64,000 nucleotides of DNA, taken from NCBI GenBank assembly GCA_002683405.1, contig NYTH01000051.1, positions 35,166-99,165 of the forward strand, written 5' to 3'. The stretch's first letter is position 1. Every line of letters starts with the position of its first letter. Below are positions 38,301 through 45,298 of the stretch, piece by piece. The notes below the pieces were generated by a model. That model saw nothing but the letters and a program-made list of their open reading frames with translations, was not told the DNA's origin and ran no database searches. The stretch is from Salinisphaeraceae bacterium (GTDB lineage Bacteria > Pseudomonadota > Gammaproteobacteria > Nevskiales > Salinisphaeraceae). The translations under genes and the position numbers were made by a program.

Positions 38301-38819
38301 GACGGCAAAGTGCCCTCCGCGCTGACTGATTATCGAGAGTTTTACACCTTCGACCTGGAAATTCGTGCCGGCGACAAAGTGATTGGCCATTTGAGCAAGC
38401 GCAGTGGGGCGGGCTCGGGCGGCGAGCATCGCACGCCTTTCTACGTCATTGCCGGGGCGTCGCTCGCAGCGGCCTACCGGCTTGACCCGACCCGCCACAA
38501 GGATGGTTGCGGCCTGATGCTGCTGGACGAGGCCTTCTACAGCATGGATAACCAGAACGCGCTCGCAGCGGCACGTTTTCTCAAGGCCCTGGGGCTGCAA
38601 CTGGTTATGGCCGCACCCGAGTCCGATCAGGCCAAGATCGCCACGTTCTGCGACACGCTCTACGAGATCGGGCGCGATGAGTTCGCTTACTGGCTGGACC
38701 CGATTTATCTCAAGCCCGCCGCACACGAGTTGATGACCAGCGACATGCCCAGCGAGCACCCGGATCTGATTACGCAGGAGCTGGAGCGTATGGCCCAGAC
38801 CCCGCATGAATCGATCTGA
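35367..38819 (+). CDS. jetC: JetC, MukB/SMC-like ATPase
   Basis: 1150 residues from MKQLKRICLVQFYLFGKEQL; an upstream GTG frame overlaps jetB and is not needed. Walker A GLNGSGKST at residues 30-38. Long coiled-coil arms (about 290-480 and 640-900) surround a hinge-like GRDAQRAIALFDHHGI and RPLAELVTVSD segment. The C-terminal head has the ABC signature GAGSGGEHRTPFYV and Walker B GLMLLDEAFYSMD (about 1015-1065). ATP-driven loop extrusion on plasmid DNA is the established role of this family. Confidence 0.9.
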   Translation: MKQLKRICLVQFYLFGKEQLDIDGSTAILGLNGSGKSTLLDAIQTVMNGAHGSYRSFNAQSSSQTSTRSLRDYCLGALREEDDENKIQGYARDTATTYISLGFADEQTGWKMTAGVCLSASRQEDKHRVNGLFICPNTLLEASSFVERVEQDGAMQELPLTWRGFVESTRAQLNSDGRDLILKDQPTQYVKELLHQLGPKTQRLDDRKFLRSFQKSLQLRDIESVDDYVRQHIVPATEINANDFGRQITQLRNLRQTIEETRLKIGKLNEVHGYFDQALKAARRRASQSALAAIYEQEAASEAHDNLEELLEATQENLEAHCRDLEADEARLKRWSNELAELTAQIKDDPDLDNADRLANKVSDLSESIQRLAREVARPVRELITGLNALPADNASHSALPQIRQALYAASEDPESMTPGTVGAAIDQALAILGAADQDLSAELDAARSLEAHLKLEREAQKGLVTNLSKGGALPGRDAQRAIALFDHHGIGARPLAELVTVSDPEWQPAIEAYLGAQLDDLVVDAGREKEAVGLIRNLPRNAAIYGLKVVQPTHVAQYMDQTPGSDFVASLISGSSRTAVAYVRNAMAGLHFAESEADLERFKKALTRDGMVSGGGGSGRRRLPEQANLRIGRKVDPQALHEARQRLTQLEKDYGDAASRVRNLDAALARIRDMGDASVVQERFHTPLEELSELRETRRRYTADASEAARKADTSLLESQAQLKQKHSDLTESVKAMREAKGRYEAQIGQYEKDIKLAQSDLDRATDAMRQRLSDPDYDPAIQGDYRTRIDDEYGDDPMACAGRAKELAAASGKDWDRKKQNGFLSLGHYLNDYNVTLREQRDDWRMALAWTREQIDRLAKTDLLDFEEQADAALIAAQDSFKRDIALKLFDDMQKMQHAIKDLNKLLDACPPFSQNERYRFMYKHREDMSGLRKYITQVATDSDDGLFSQSQEAAAPDIAEAMQRLEELATDPELADGKVPSALTDYREFYTFDLEIRAGDKVIGHLSKRSGAGSGGEHRTPFYVIAGASLAAAYRLDPTRHKDGCGLMLLDEAFYSMDNQNALAAARFLKALGLQLVMAAPESDQAKIATFCDTLYEIGRDEFAYWLDPIYLKPAAHELMTSDMPSEHPDLITQELERMAQTPHESI

Positions 38820-40005
38820 CCCCGGCCGCAAGGCGCTGGCCAGACTGCTCAAAAGCGCCGAGACCTGGTGGGCTAAAGGCAAGGTGGGGCGAGTGCCGTC
38901 GCTGGCCTTTACCCAGGCGTCTTTCCCCGACTATTTCGAGCTGCCTACCCATGAGGCCCTGGAGGCTTTGCACGAGACGCTGCAACACGCGCAGCGCCGG
39001 GAAGCCATCACTATCGACTGGGACCCTCGGGCCGGCGACCAGCGGCAAATCCGGCGTATTGTCCTCGCCGATGAAAATGCACTCGCGGACTGCCTTGGCG
39101 TCGAGCCAAAATGGGCAATGGTTCATTCGGCCGAGCCAAAGGTGGCCCCTTTTCTGGGGCATGAAACGGTCCGGCGCATCTGGGATGTATGGTCGCAGGG
39201 CGGCAAGGTCCGCAACACCGGCCCCGAAGATGTTGACAGGCTGGTGGCGGCGCTGCGCGTGCTCGAAGCATGCAAAGATCGCGATGAAACCCCGGTACGG
39301 CGCCTGAGCGCCTGGCTGTTCGCCGATTCGAAATACGTCGAGCACAACCTGCATGCCCTGCTCGACGAGCTGACCCGCGGCGAGGACGATCCGCCGGTCA
39401 GTCAGGCCGAAGACGTGCTGCGCCGCATCGGGCTGATCAAGCATCCGCAGCCGCTGCTGATCGCCGGCCAGGGCACGATCATGCTCACCGGCAACCGCAA
39501 GGTGGCGCTGGCCCAGCCCTATCTGGGCATCGCCCCGGACGCCTTTGAAGGCATGCGATTTGACGGCCCGCCCTGCCAGGACGTGCTGACCATCGAGAAT
39601 CTGACCACCTTCAACGAAGCCGCCCGGCAGATGACCGGGGCCACCCCTGCCCTGATCCTGTACACCGGCGGCGTGCCGGCCCCGTCATGGCGACGGGCCT
39701 ATGCCGCCCTGGCCGGCTCGCTGCCGGCGCGGGTGCGCTTCTGGCACTGGGGCGACATTGATGAAGGCGGGTTTCGGATCGCCTCGATGATCGCGGCGCT
39801 GCTGCCTGAGGGCAGGACGCTGCAACCCTGGCTGATGTCCCCGACGGAGGTCGCCGAAGCGGCCCAGCCCTGCACAACGTCAAGCACGGTGAACGCGATG
39901 ATCCGCTACGCGAAAATGACGGGATGGGACGACCTGGCCCGGCAGTTTGAGCATGAGCCGGTTACCATCGAGCAGGAAGTTTTAATGCCCAGGCTCCCGT
40001 TTTGA
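38806..40005 (+). CDS. jetD: JetD, TOPRIM-type nuclease of Wadjet
   Basis: 399 residues, overlapping jetC by 14 bp. The N-terminal part is the DUF3322-like arm; the C-terminal half is TOPRIM (DUF2220): LTIENLTTFNEAARQ with the catalytic Glu, LILYTGGVPAPSWRRAY, and FWHWGDIDEGGFRIAS with the DxD metal ligands. JetD cuts circular DNA trapped by the JetABC motor. All catalytic acidic residues appear present, so the system should be active. Confidence 0.88.
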   Translation: MNRSDPGRKALARLLKSAETWWAKGKVGRVPSLAFTQASFPDYFELPTHEALEALHETLQHAQRREAITIDWDPRAGDQRQIRRIVLADENALADCLGVEPKWAMVHSAEPKVAPFLGHETVRRIWDVWSQGGKVRNTGPEDVDRLVAALRVLEACKDRDETPVRRLSAWLFADSKYVEHNLHALLDELTRGEDDPPVSQAEDVLRRIGLIKHPQPLLIAGQGTIMLTGNRKVALAQPYLGIAPDAFEGMRFDGPPCQDVLTIENLTTFNEAARQMTGATPALILYTGGVPAPSWRRAYAALAGSLPARVRFWHWGDIDEGGFRIASMIAALLPEGRTLQPWLMSPTEVAEAAQPCTTSSTVNAMIRYAKMTGWDDLARQFEHEPVTIEQEVLMPRLPF

Positions 40006-40016
40006 GGCGTATCGCA

Positions 40017-40367
40017 ATGGACTCCGACCGCAATCGGTATATCGTCGACATGACTCGAAAGCCTCATGAGGCCATTTCGGCGTCCAGTTGGTCCGGGGAT
40101 ACCGATCTGATTGATGGCCGGAGCCTGATTGCGGTGGCGGCCAGGGATGAAACTCAGGCCGTGCAAATTGCGATCGGATCACGCCAGAGGCCCGACGCCT
40201 ACGAATCAGTCGAAATAGGCGGGTTCTTCTATCTCGTCCAGCGCCCGGCTCCATTCCAGCCTGACGCACGCATCCTGGCCCGAAGCTCTACCGTCATGAT
40301 GCGGAACCCTGCGAAAACACGCTCTCGTTTCGAACGAGACAGTCTGAGGGTGTCCGTTTTCGTCTGA
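40017..40367 (+). CDS. Small unknown protein at the end of the Jet operon
   Basis: 116 residues from the ATG at 40017, 11 bp after the jetD stop; a TTG overlapping that stop would add five residues. No recognised domain; the middle, LIDGRSLIAVAARDETQAVQ and YESVEIGGFFYLVQRP, could form a small alpha/beta fold, and the C-terminus is basic. Its stop codon lies inside repeat R3. It may be an accessory Jet gene or a fortuitous frame. Confidence 0.35.
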   Translation: MDSDRNRYIVDMTRKPHEAISASSWSGDTDLIDGRSLIAVAARDETQAVQIAIGSRQRPDAYESVEIGGFFYLVQRPAPFQPDARILARSSTVMMRNPAKTRSRFERDSLRVSVFV

Positions 40368-40408
40368 AAAGTGACGCTGAGGGGCTGTATATATCCCCCC
40401 GGAGGGGT
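40361..40408 (+). repeat. Module-border repeat R3
   Basis: Same orientation as R1 and R2. It keeps the shared cgtctga start, AAAGTGACG and the full GGGGCTGTATATATCCCC / CCGGAGGGG core, with two substitutions. It forms the right border of the WYL-Jet module. Confidence 0.82.
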
Positions 40409-40485
40409 GCAGCATATTTAGAAACGTGCCGCGGCACCCCTTGTTGCTGAGCAACGCGGGGCTATTGTTCCTTAGCCCCCACTTA

Positions 40486-40501
40486 TTAACATTGAGGTTA
40501 A
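40486..40501. promoter_or_regulatory. WYL-type operator box
   Basis: TTAACATTGAGGTTAA: arms TTAAC/GTTAA with 6-bp spacing, 14 of 16 bases shared with the jetA palindrome. Located 100 bp upstream of a 36-codon frame. Confidence 0.5.
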
Positions 40502-40563
40502 CTATAATTATTTTATTAAACTCAATGTAAACTTTACATTATGTTTAACAAGTTGCTTTTTTG

Positions 40564-40579
40564 TTAAACATCAGTTTAA
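40564..40579. promoter_or_regulatory. WYL-type operator box (degenerate)
   Basis: TTAAACATCAGTTTAA: same length and symmetry, with arms TTAAA/TTTAA. It lies 21 bp before the ATG at 40601. Confidence 0.35.
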
Positions 40580-40600
40580 TAACGTAAACGCGTTCGACGA

Positions 40601-40711
40601 ATGATCCTCTATTCCGCTGAGCAGTTCGATGGCAGCTCGCAGATATTTCGCGCGTTTACTGGCAAACAAATAGCGTGGGGCGTCGATGATTACGTACGTT
40701 CGCTACGCTAG
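40601..40711 (+). CDS. Possible 36-residue peptide or gene remnant
   Basis: ATG to TAG, encoding MILYSAEQFDGSSQIFRAFT and 16 more residues. Its codon use and amino-acid mix look protein-like, but no ribosome site is visible. Two WYL-type boxes lie upstream. It could be the 5' remnant of a lost gene. Weak call. Confidence 0.2.
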   Translation: MILYSAEQFDGSSQIFRAFTGKQIAWGVDDYVRSLR

Positions 40712-41016
40712 ACAGCGAACTGGGTTTATTGCCTTGGTAAATATTGCCCAACGGCGTGGCCGTTAAACGAATCCAAAAGGGCGTGGCTCGATTTCACCTT
40801 TGGCAACGGTAGTTCCGCAGTAGGCTGCTCAGGCCATCGGTGCACCTTCCACGTCCGCACCATCATCGACCCTGCCTCTGCCATAGCCCCTCGCCGCCCG
40901 TTCTATTGAAACGAAGCAGGGGCTGCTCCACTCCCATTCAGCGGCATTTAGTCACCGCATCTCGGCGAAAAGCCGCCCCAGACCGCAGACCAAATTTTTA
41001 TGCGAAAGCCTACTGA

Positions 41017-41048
41017 TTAACATTGATGTTAATTCACATCAATGTTAA
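41017..41048. promoter_or_regulatory. Paired WYL-type operator boxes
   Basis: TTAACATTGATGTTAA (41017-41032) and TTCACATCAATGTTAA (41033-41048) lie back to back. The first differs from the jetA palindrome by one base. Such adjacent dimers usually mark a regulated promoter, yet no gene start is obvious next to them. Confidence 0.5.
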
Positions 41049-41180
41049 TCGGCGCTCATTATTTGAGATTTTCGTGAGCAAGCCCGGCCTTTGTCGCGGG
41101 TGAACATCCACTAAGCAAACGGGATCTGAAATTATTTCCCATAATGCTGATTATTGTACATATTTCCTGAAACGCGAAAT

Positions 41181-41224
41181 TTTTACACTTAGGTGTAAAA
41201 GTGTAAAAGTGTAAAAGCGTAAAA
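41181..41224. repeat. Tandem GTGTAAAA octamers with inverted copy
   Basis: TTTTACAC, four bases, then GTGTAAAA three times and GCGTAAAA once in tandem, with no spacing between copies. It resembles an array of protein binding sites (iterons or regulator boxes). It falls inside a doubtful 63-codon minus-strand frame. Confidence 0.6.
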
Positions 41225-41461
41225 AGGTCCAGGGACCAAGCGTCCGACATCGCTACAGAGGCTGCTGACCGTACGACGACCGGATATCGGCTATAAAGCC
41301 GAACACATAGGCGATCGCGATCTTTAACGATTTCTTTGTAGAGAAATTGGCTGCTCTGCGGCCTTGATCAGGTTGCTACCTAATTGCCTCGCACGACGCT
41401 TAATACTGCTTTGCGCTGGCCCCGAGCACGATGAGGGCGCGAGATAATCCCAGAGATGGGC

Positions 41462-43540
41462 TCACATCAGTAGATCTTCGAGAAATTCGGATGCCGGCTC
41501 GACTGCCGTAACCAGCAATTGGTCCCTGGCGCGCGTGCACGCCACGTAAAGCAGATGTCGCTCGGTATCATAGACCTCTTTCAAGTCAGCTTCGTCGCCA
41601 ACCCGTTCTATACGGTCTTTGAATGGCAGCATCTCTTCATCGCACGCCATCACGATCGCGGCACGAAATTCCAAGCCTTTGGCCAGATGCATAGTGCAGA
41701 CCGCCACGCGATCCGCTTGAAGCTTCATGTCCGCCCCGAGAATCTGGTAGTTCAAACCGGCACGTGAAACAGCTTGTTCGACCCGGTCAAACAAAACTTC
41801 CGACCTCACGAAAATTCCGATTTCTGACAACTCCGTACCCCCGCTGGCGAGCTCTGTGAGGTAGCTAGTCACATAGGAAATCTCATCAGTGTCGGAGTCG
41901 AATAGTTCGACAATCGGCGGCGGGCTGTTGAATACGGATACAACACCCTTACGCGTTTCTGCATTACCGTCTACGTCGCTGAGCTCCGGAGCGAGCAGGT
42001 GATCTGCACAGCGACGAATTTGATGCGAGGTTCGATAATTAATTCGCAAGGTCCTGGATCGACCCCTAATGTCTACCCCGAGCGACTTCCAGGAAAAAGG
42101 CGACTGAAAAATTCTCTGACCCAGGTCCCCAGCGAAGAAAAGTCCGTTTGCTTGTCCGCCGGCTAATGCCGCGAGAAAACGCAACTGCTGCACGCTTATA
42201 TCCTGCGCCTCGTCCACGACAGAAAAATCATATGGTTGCTGGTCGCGAGTCGACAGATGATCTGCCAGCCGGGCAAACATGCTATTTTGTGTTCTTAGAT
42301 TCGCGCTTTCGAGCCGGCGGATAACAGCGGCGTATACAGTCCAAAGCGATTCCCGTTTTGACTCTGGCAATCGGGTCTTTCGACCTAGGCGGGCCACGTC
42401 CCGATAATCCGCCCAATCCGAAAGTTGCCACGCATCAACAACCTCCAGCCATTCAGTCCAGACGAAACGCTCAGAGAACTCATCGGCCAGTTTGAGATTA
42501 ATCAGCTCTTCGCCAATAAACGCCTTGACCTGGTCATCTGACGCAACGCCCTTTCGGTCAAGATTCCTTTCGGCCAGGCGCCCGCCAACGTCGTCCAGAG
42601 CCTCGACATCAATACGCTCCGCAAGATGCGGCTCATTGCCGACCAGCCGCCTGAGCTTGACTTTGAGTAGGTTGGCAAGCGTTCTAGAGAACGTCGTCAA
42701 TAGCACGCGTGACTCAGGGAATTGCCGGGTCAGGTGTACCGCCCTGTGCAGCGCTACTACCGTTTTGCCCGTGCCAGCCGAACCGGAAACGCGTGCCGGA
42801 CCGTTGAATTCTTTGGCGACCAGTTCTCGTTGCGTAGGGTGGAGAAATACACTCCAGCGGTCCCATGGGAAATCGAGCGCGCGCTCAAGCTCTTCATGGT
42901 TAGCCATCACGCTGAACCGACGCTGTGCGTCTGGATGGTCAAACGGATCGTCAGATTCAGCGGCTACCGAAACCGGTTCGGGGTTACCGCCGGTAGCAAG
43001 TTCCAGCAGCGCTTCCCCTGCCTCTTCCGGGAGGTGGTCTACAAGCGAAAGCAACTGATCTTCGTCAGCGGCCTTGACATCGCCCAGCCATTCTTCCGGA
43101 ACGCCATAGCCGAGCAGTTCGGAATCGGCAGTATCAGCAAACAGCGGATGGTTAGCGGATTCGGCGGGTGCCGCAGGTGCCACGTATTCCGGCACAGTGA
43201 TCGTTTCAACCCGCTCACGAATCTTGACGAGTTGCGCCGCCCCCGTTTTCGGGTGGCGTTCTAATTTCCTGCGTTCCGCCCAGTCATATGCCTTGTCATG
43301 ATGGTCCACGTAGCAAAGGAGCATGCTCGCATCAGTCCGGTGCACGATTATCCGAACATCTCGATTGACGCGCACCGACCAGAAATTCTTGTCTTTGGCC
43401 CGATCCAGCTTATGAAATTTCATGCCCGGCTGGGACGGATCCATTTGCAGGTCGAACGCCGTGTTTTTGGCTGCCTTTTGCTCGTCGTTTGTCAGCTTCC
43501 CAAGACTTGCCCGGAAGGTGTCAGCAATACGAAACATCAT
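41462..43540 (-). CDS. RelE-like domain fused to UvrD-type SF1 helicase
   Basis: 692 residues. Residues 1-95 resemble a RelE/ParE fold (GMKFHKLDRAKDKNFWSVRV, then NRDVRIIVHRT). A linker (about 110-215) leads to an SF1A helicase: Walker A GSAGTGKT at 253-260, LLTTFSRTLANLL, Walker B SVVDEAQDIS, GQRIFQSPFSWKSLGVD, RINYRTSHQIR and CTMHLAKGLEFRAAIVM, ending VACTRARDQLLV. Helicases with this N-terminal domain recur on mobile elements and in defence neighbourhoods. The start is 5 bp past the stop of the ATPase gene, so the two are co-transcribed. Whether the RelE-like part is catalytic is unknown. Confidence 0.82.
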   Translation of the reverse strand: MMFRIADTFRASLGKLTNDEQKAAKNTAFDLQMDPSQPGMKFHKLDRAKDKNFWSVRVNRDVRIIVHRTDASMLLCYVDHHDKAYDWAERRKLERHPKTGAAQLVKIRERVETITVPEYVAPAAPAESANHPLFADTADSELLGYGVPEEWLGDVKAADEDQLLSLVDHLPEEAGEALLELATGGNPEPVSVAAESDDPFDHPDAQRRFSVMANHEELERALDFPWDRWSVFLHPTQRELVAKEFNGPARVSGSAGTGKTVVALHRAVHLTRQFPESRVLLTTFSRTLANLLKVKLRRLVGNEPHLAERIDVEALDDVGGRLAERNLDRKGVASDDQVKAFIGEELINLKLADEFSERFVWTEWLEVVDAWQLSDWADYRDVARLGRKTRLPESKRESLWTVYAAVIRRLESANLRTQNSMFARLADHLSTRDQQPYDFSVVDEAQDISVQQLRFLAALAGGQANGLFFAGDLGQRIFQSPFSWKSLGVDIRGRSRTLRINYRTSHQIRRCADHLLAPELSDVDGNAETRKGVVSVFNSPPPIVELFDSDTDEISYVTSYLTELASGGTELSEIGIFVRSEVLFDRVEQAVSRAGLNYQILGADMKLQADRVAVCTMHLAKGLEFRAAIVMACDEEMLPFKDRIERVGDEADLKEVYDTERHLLYVACTRARDQLLVTAVEPASEFLEDLLM

Positions 43541-43545
43541 CGGTA

Positions 43546-45018
43546 TCAGAGTTCTGCGACAAGATCGCCCAAAGATTGAGGAATCGCCGCACGTGCCGTA
43601 ATCGCTTGGCGAACCTCGTCACATATGGATGGGGCAATGCATATGTATTCGATGTGCCATTGGCGAAACCGCTTGTGAGCAGTCATAAACCGATGAACAC
43701 TGCGCTCTAGAGCATCTATAGAACTTGGCAAATTGGTATCATTTCTCTTGCAACTACCGAATCGTATTCGTTTGTCATCCTCATCAATAGCAACCAGATC
43801 GATTTCCACATCCCCTCGATCCCAGTACCCATTGATACTTTCAGTAAGGGAAAAATCTCCAATCCCGCGTCTACTACGCTCCTCATACACTTGGGCGACC
43901 AGGTCTTCTAGACCATACCCCTCGACTGTCGCTAAGCGCTCATCGGCCTGCTTCACAAGCGCTTCTACCGGACGGAAAGCGACAGCGGAAACCGGCCGCT
44001 GTAGCGCTGACAACCATGCCCGTAAAAAATTATCGCGGATATAGTATCGACCGCTTCGTGCACGTGCAGCCGCAAAAATTGGCAACCGTCGCTCTATCAT
44101 CCGATAACGCTGAGAAAGCGTTTGAAGGTATCCTCCTACCTGACTGACCTCTCCTGCCGGCGAGACATTTGCTAATGCGGCTTCGATATCCGCATTTGTG
44201 CACCCGGGATGGCTGGCCAGGTACTGCAAAACCATGTCATAACGGCCACGCAGTTCGCGTAGAAACCAGTTGTCGGCCTCGTTCCGCAGCGGACTAGAGC
44301 TCGAAAAGAAAAGCTGCTCAAGAAGTGCCCGACGGTCAGCGCCAAGTACGCCTCGTTCGTAGGCATCACGGTAAAATTTGGGTACGCCCTCGAACAGGTT
44401 CCAAAGAAAAAGCAGGCGTTCCGGCGAATCATCGGCATGGCTCAAGAGGATTTCGCGTACAGACGAAATATCCAAATGGTCCAGCTCAAGCACATCGGTG
44501 GTTCTATGAAATAGGGGCGCATCCCGGTCTTCCAGCAGCGCCGTCATTTCGGCGTGGATCGACCCCGATACGATCAATCCTCCGGGAACCCGATCCGCAT
44601 CGGCGGCCAATTCATCAACCTCTGCCTGCAAGAAGGAACAGAAATCGAAAAGCTTTTTCCGATGGAAATATTGAAATTCATCCAGCGCAAGCACATACCC
44701 TTCGCGCGCCAGCATGCCGACAAGCTTAGCCAACTCGGCCAAGCTGGATATCCGGTGCGGCAGCCCGAAGGTCTCCAGGTAACCATTGCACGCTGCCACT
44801 ACTCCGGAGGGATCAGAATCCGGAATCTGTACGTAGAGCGTCTTTTCCACGCCAGCATGACGTAGCGCCTGCTGTATCAACGCAGTTTTACCTATACGTC
44901 TGCGACCGGTGATTTGAAGAAAAAACCATCGTTTGCGGCCGAGCACATCGCGCATCAGGCTCAACTCGCGATGGCGACCATAAAACGACCATGGTTTTGT
45001 GTGTATCGAATCAGACAT
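43546..45018 (-). CDS. AAA ATPase of the DUF234/ATPase_2 type
   Basis: 490 residues. Walker A in ITGRRRIGKTALIQQAL (residues about 36-52), Walker B/sensor region ALDEFQYFHRK, and LIVSGSIHAEMTALLED typical of the archaeal-type ATPase family. A winged-helix region lies at about 250-310 (LREL..YDMVLQYLASHPGC). The C-terminal DUF234-like part (about 350-480) resembles a nuclease-fold segment with EIDLVAIDEDDKRIRFGSCK, a possible D-x(n)-(E/S)xK site. Such proteins are poorly characterised STAND-like NTPases. Its promoter region holds its own palindrome. Confidence 0.72.
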   Translation of the reverse strand: MSDSIHTKPWSFYGRHRELSLMRDVLGRKRWFFLQITGRRRIGKTALIQQALRHAGVEKTLYVQIPDSDPSGVVAACNGYLETFGLPHRISSLAELAKLVGMLAREGYVLALDEFQYFHRKKLFDFCSFLQAEVDELAADADRVPGGLIVSGSIHAEMTALLEDRDAPLFHRTTDVLELDHLDISSVREILLSHADDSPERLLFLWNLFEGVPKFYRDAYERGVLGADRRALLEQLFFSSSSPLRNEADNWFLRELRGRYDMVLQYLASHPGCTNADIEAALANVSPAGEVSQVGGYLQTLSQRYRMIERRLPIFAAARARSGRYYIRDNFLRAWLSALQRPVSAVAFRPVEALVKQADERLATVEGYGLEDLVAQVYEERSRRGIGDFSLTESINGYWDRGDVEIDLVAIDEDDKRIRFGSCKRNDTNLPSSIDALERSVHRFMTAHKRFRQWHIEYICIAPSICDEVRQAITARAAIPQSLGDLVAEL

Positions 45019-45298
45019 GAATCGATAATATAAAAGTTTTTACCTTAGCGCTAATACCTTAGTAACTTATTGTTTACATGGTATTTTACGGGGCCTTAAA
45101 GTCTCGACAGACAGATATCCCCGCCTACAAAACACAGTACAGGATCATTAATTTATCCAGCGATACAACGCTTCTCCCAGGACCCTGCCGATTACGGTTC
45201 AATTCACCACGTAACGATGTATTGGTGGCCGACCTTCACACGACGTTTCGCAATTCGACCCAAGGCGTTCCGGAAGGCGCCAACCATCCCTGCCCTAA
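45019..45298. promoter_or_regulatory. Promoter region of the ATPase-helicase unit
   Basis: An AT-rich gap between the SIR2 stop and the ATPase start. It has the palindrome TTAGCGCTAA at 45045-45054 flanked by direct repeats of ACCTTAG, and a TATATTAT-like -10 stretch (minus strand) at about 45025-45032. This suggests an independently regulated promoter for the ATPase and RelE-UvrD genes rather than read-through from the SIR2 gene. Confidence 0.35.

Larger units (their letters stand above)
40409..41461. other. Gene-poor 1.05 kb region with WYL-type operator boxes
   Basis: Lies between the convergent Jet and RelE-UvrD units. It contains four palindromes resembling the jetA operator (40486, 40564, 41017, 41033), a run of 8-bp tandem repeats (41181-41224), and a hairpin (AGCCCCT...AGGGGCT near 40885-40925). 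No convincing long open frame exists. A 36-codon frame at 40601-40711 follows two of the boxes. It could be a regulatory RNA locus, a decayed gene, or a landing site left by cargo exchange. Confidence 0.5.

Noticed and set aside
41181..41224. Octamer array as a CRISPR
   Set aside because: Units are 8 bp and contiguous with no spacers; no cas gene is present in the window.
41059..41250. 63-codon minus-strand frame near the octamer repeats
   Set aside because: Its start region is made of the tandem GTGTAAAA octamers and it has no ribosome site; likely chance.
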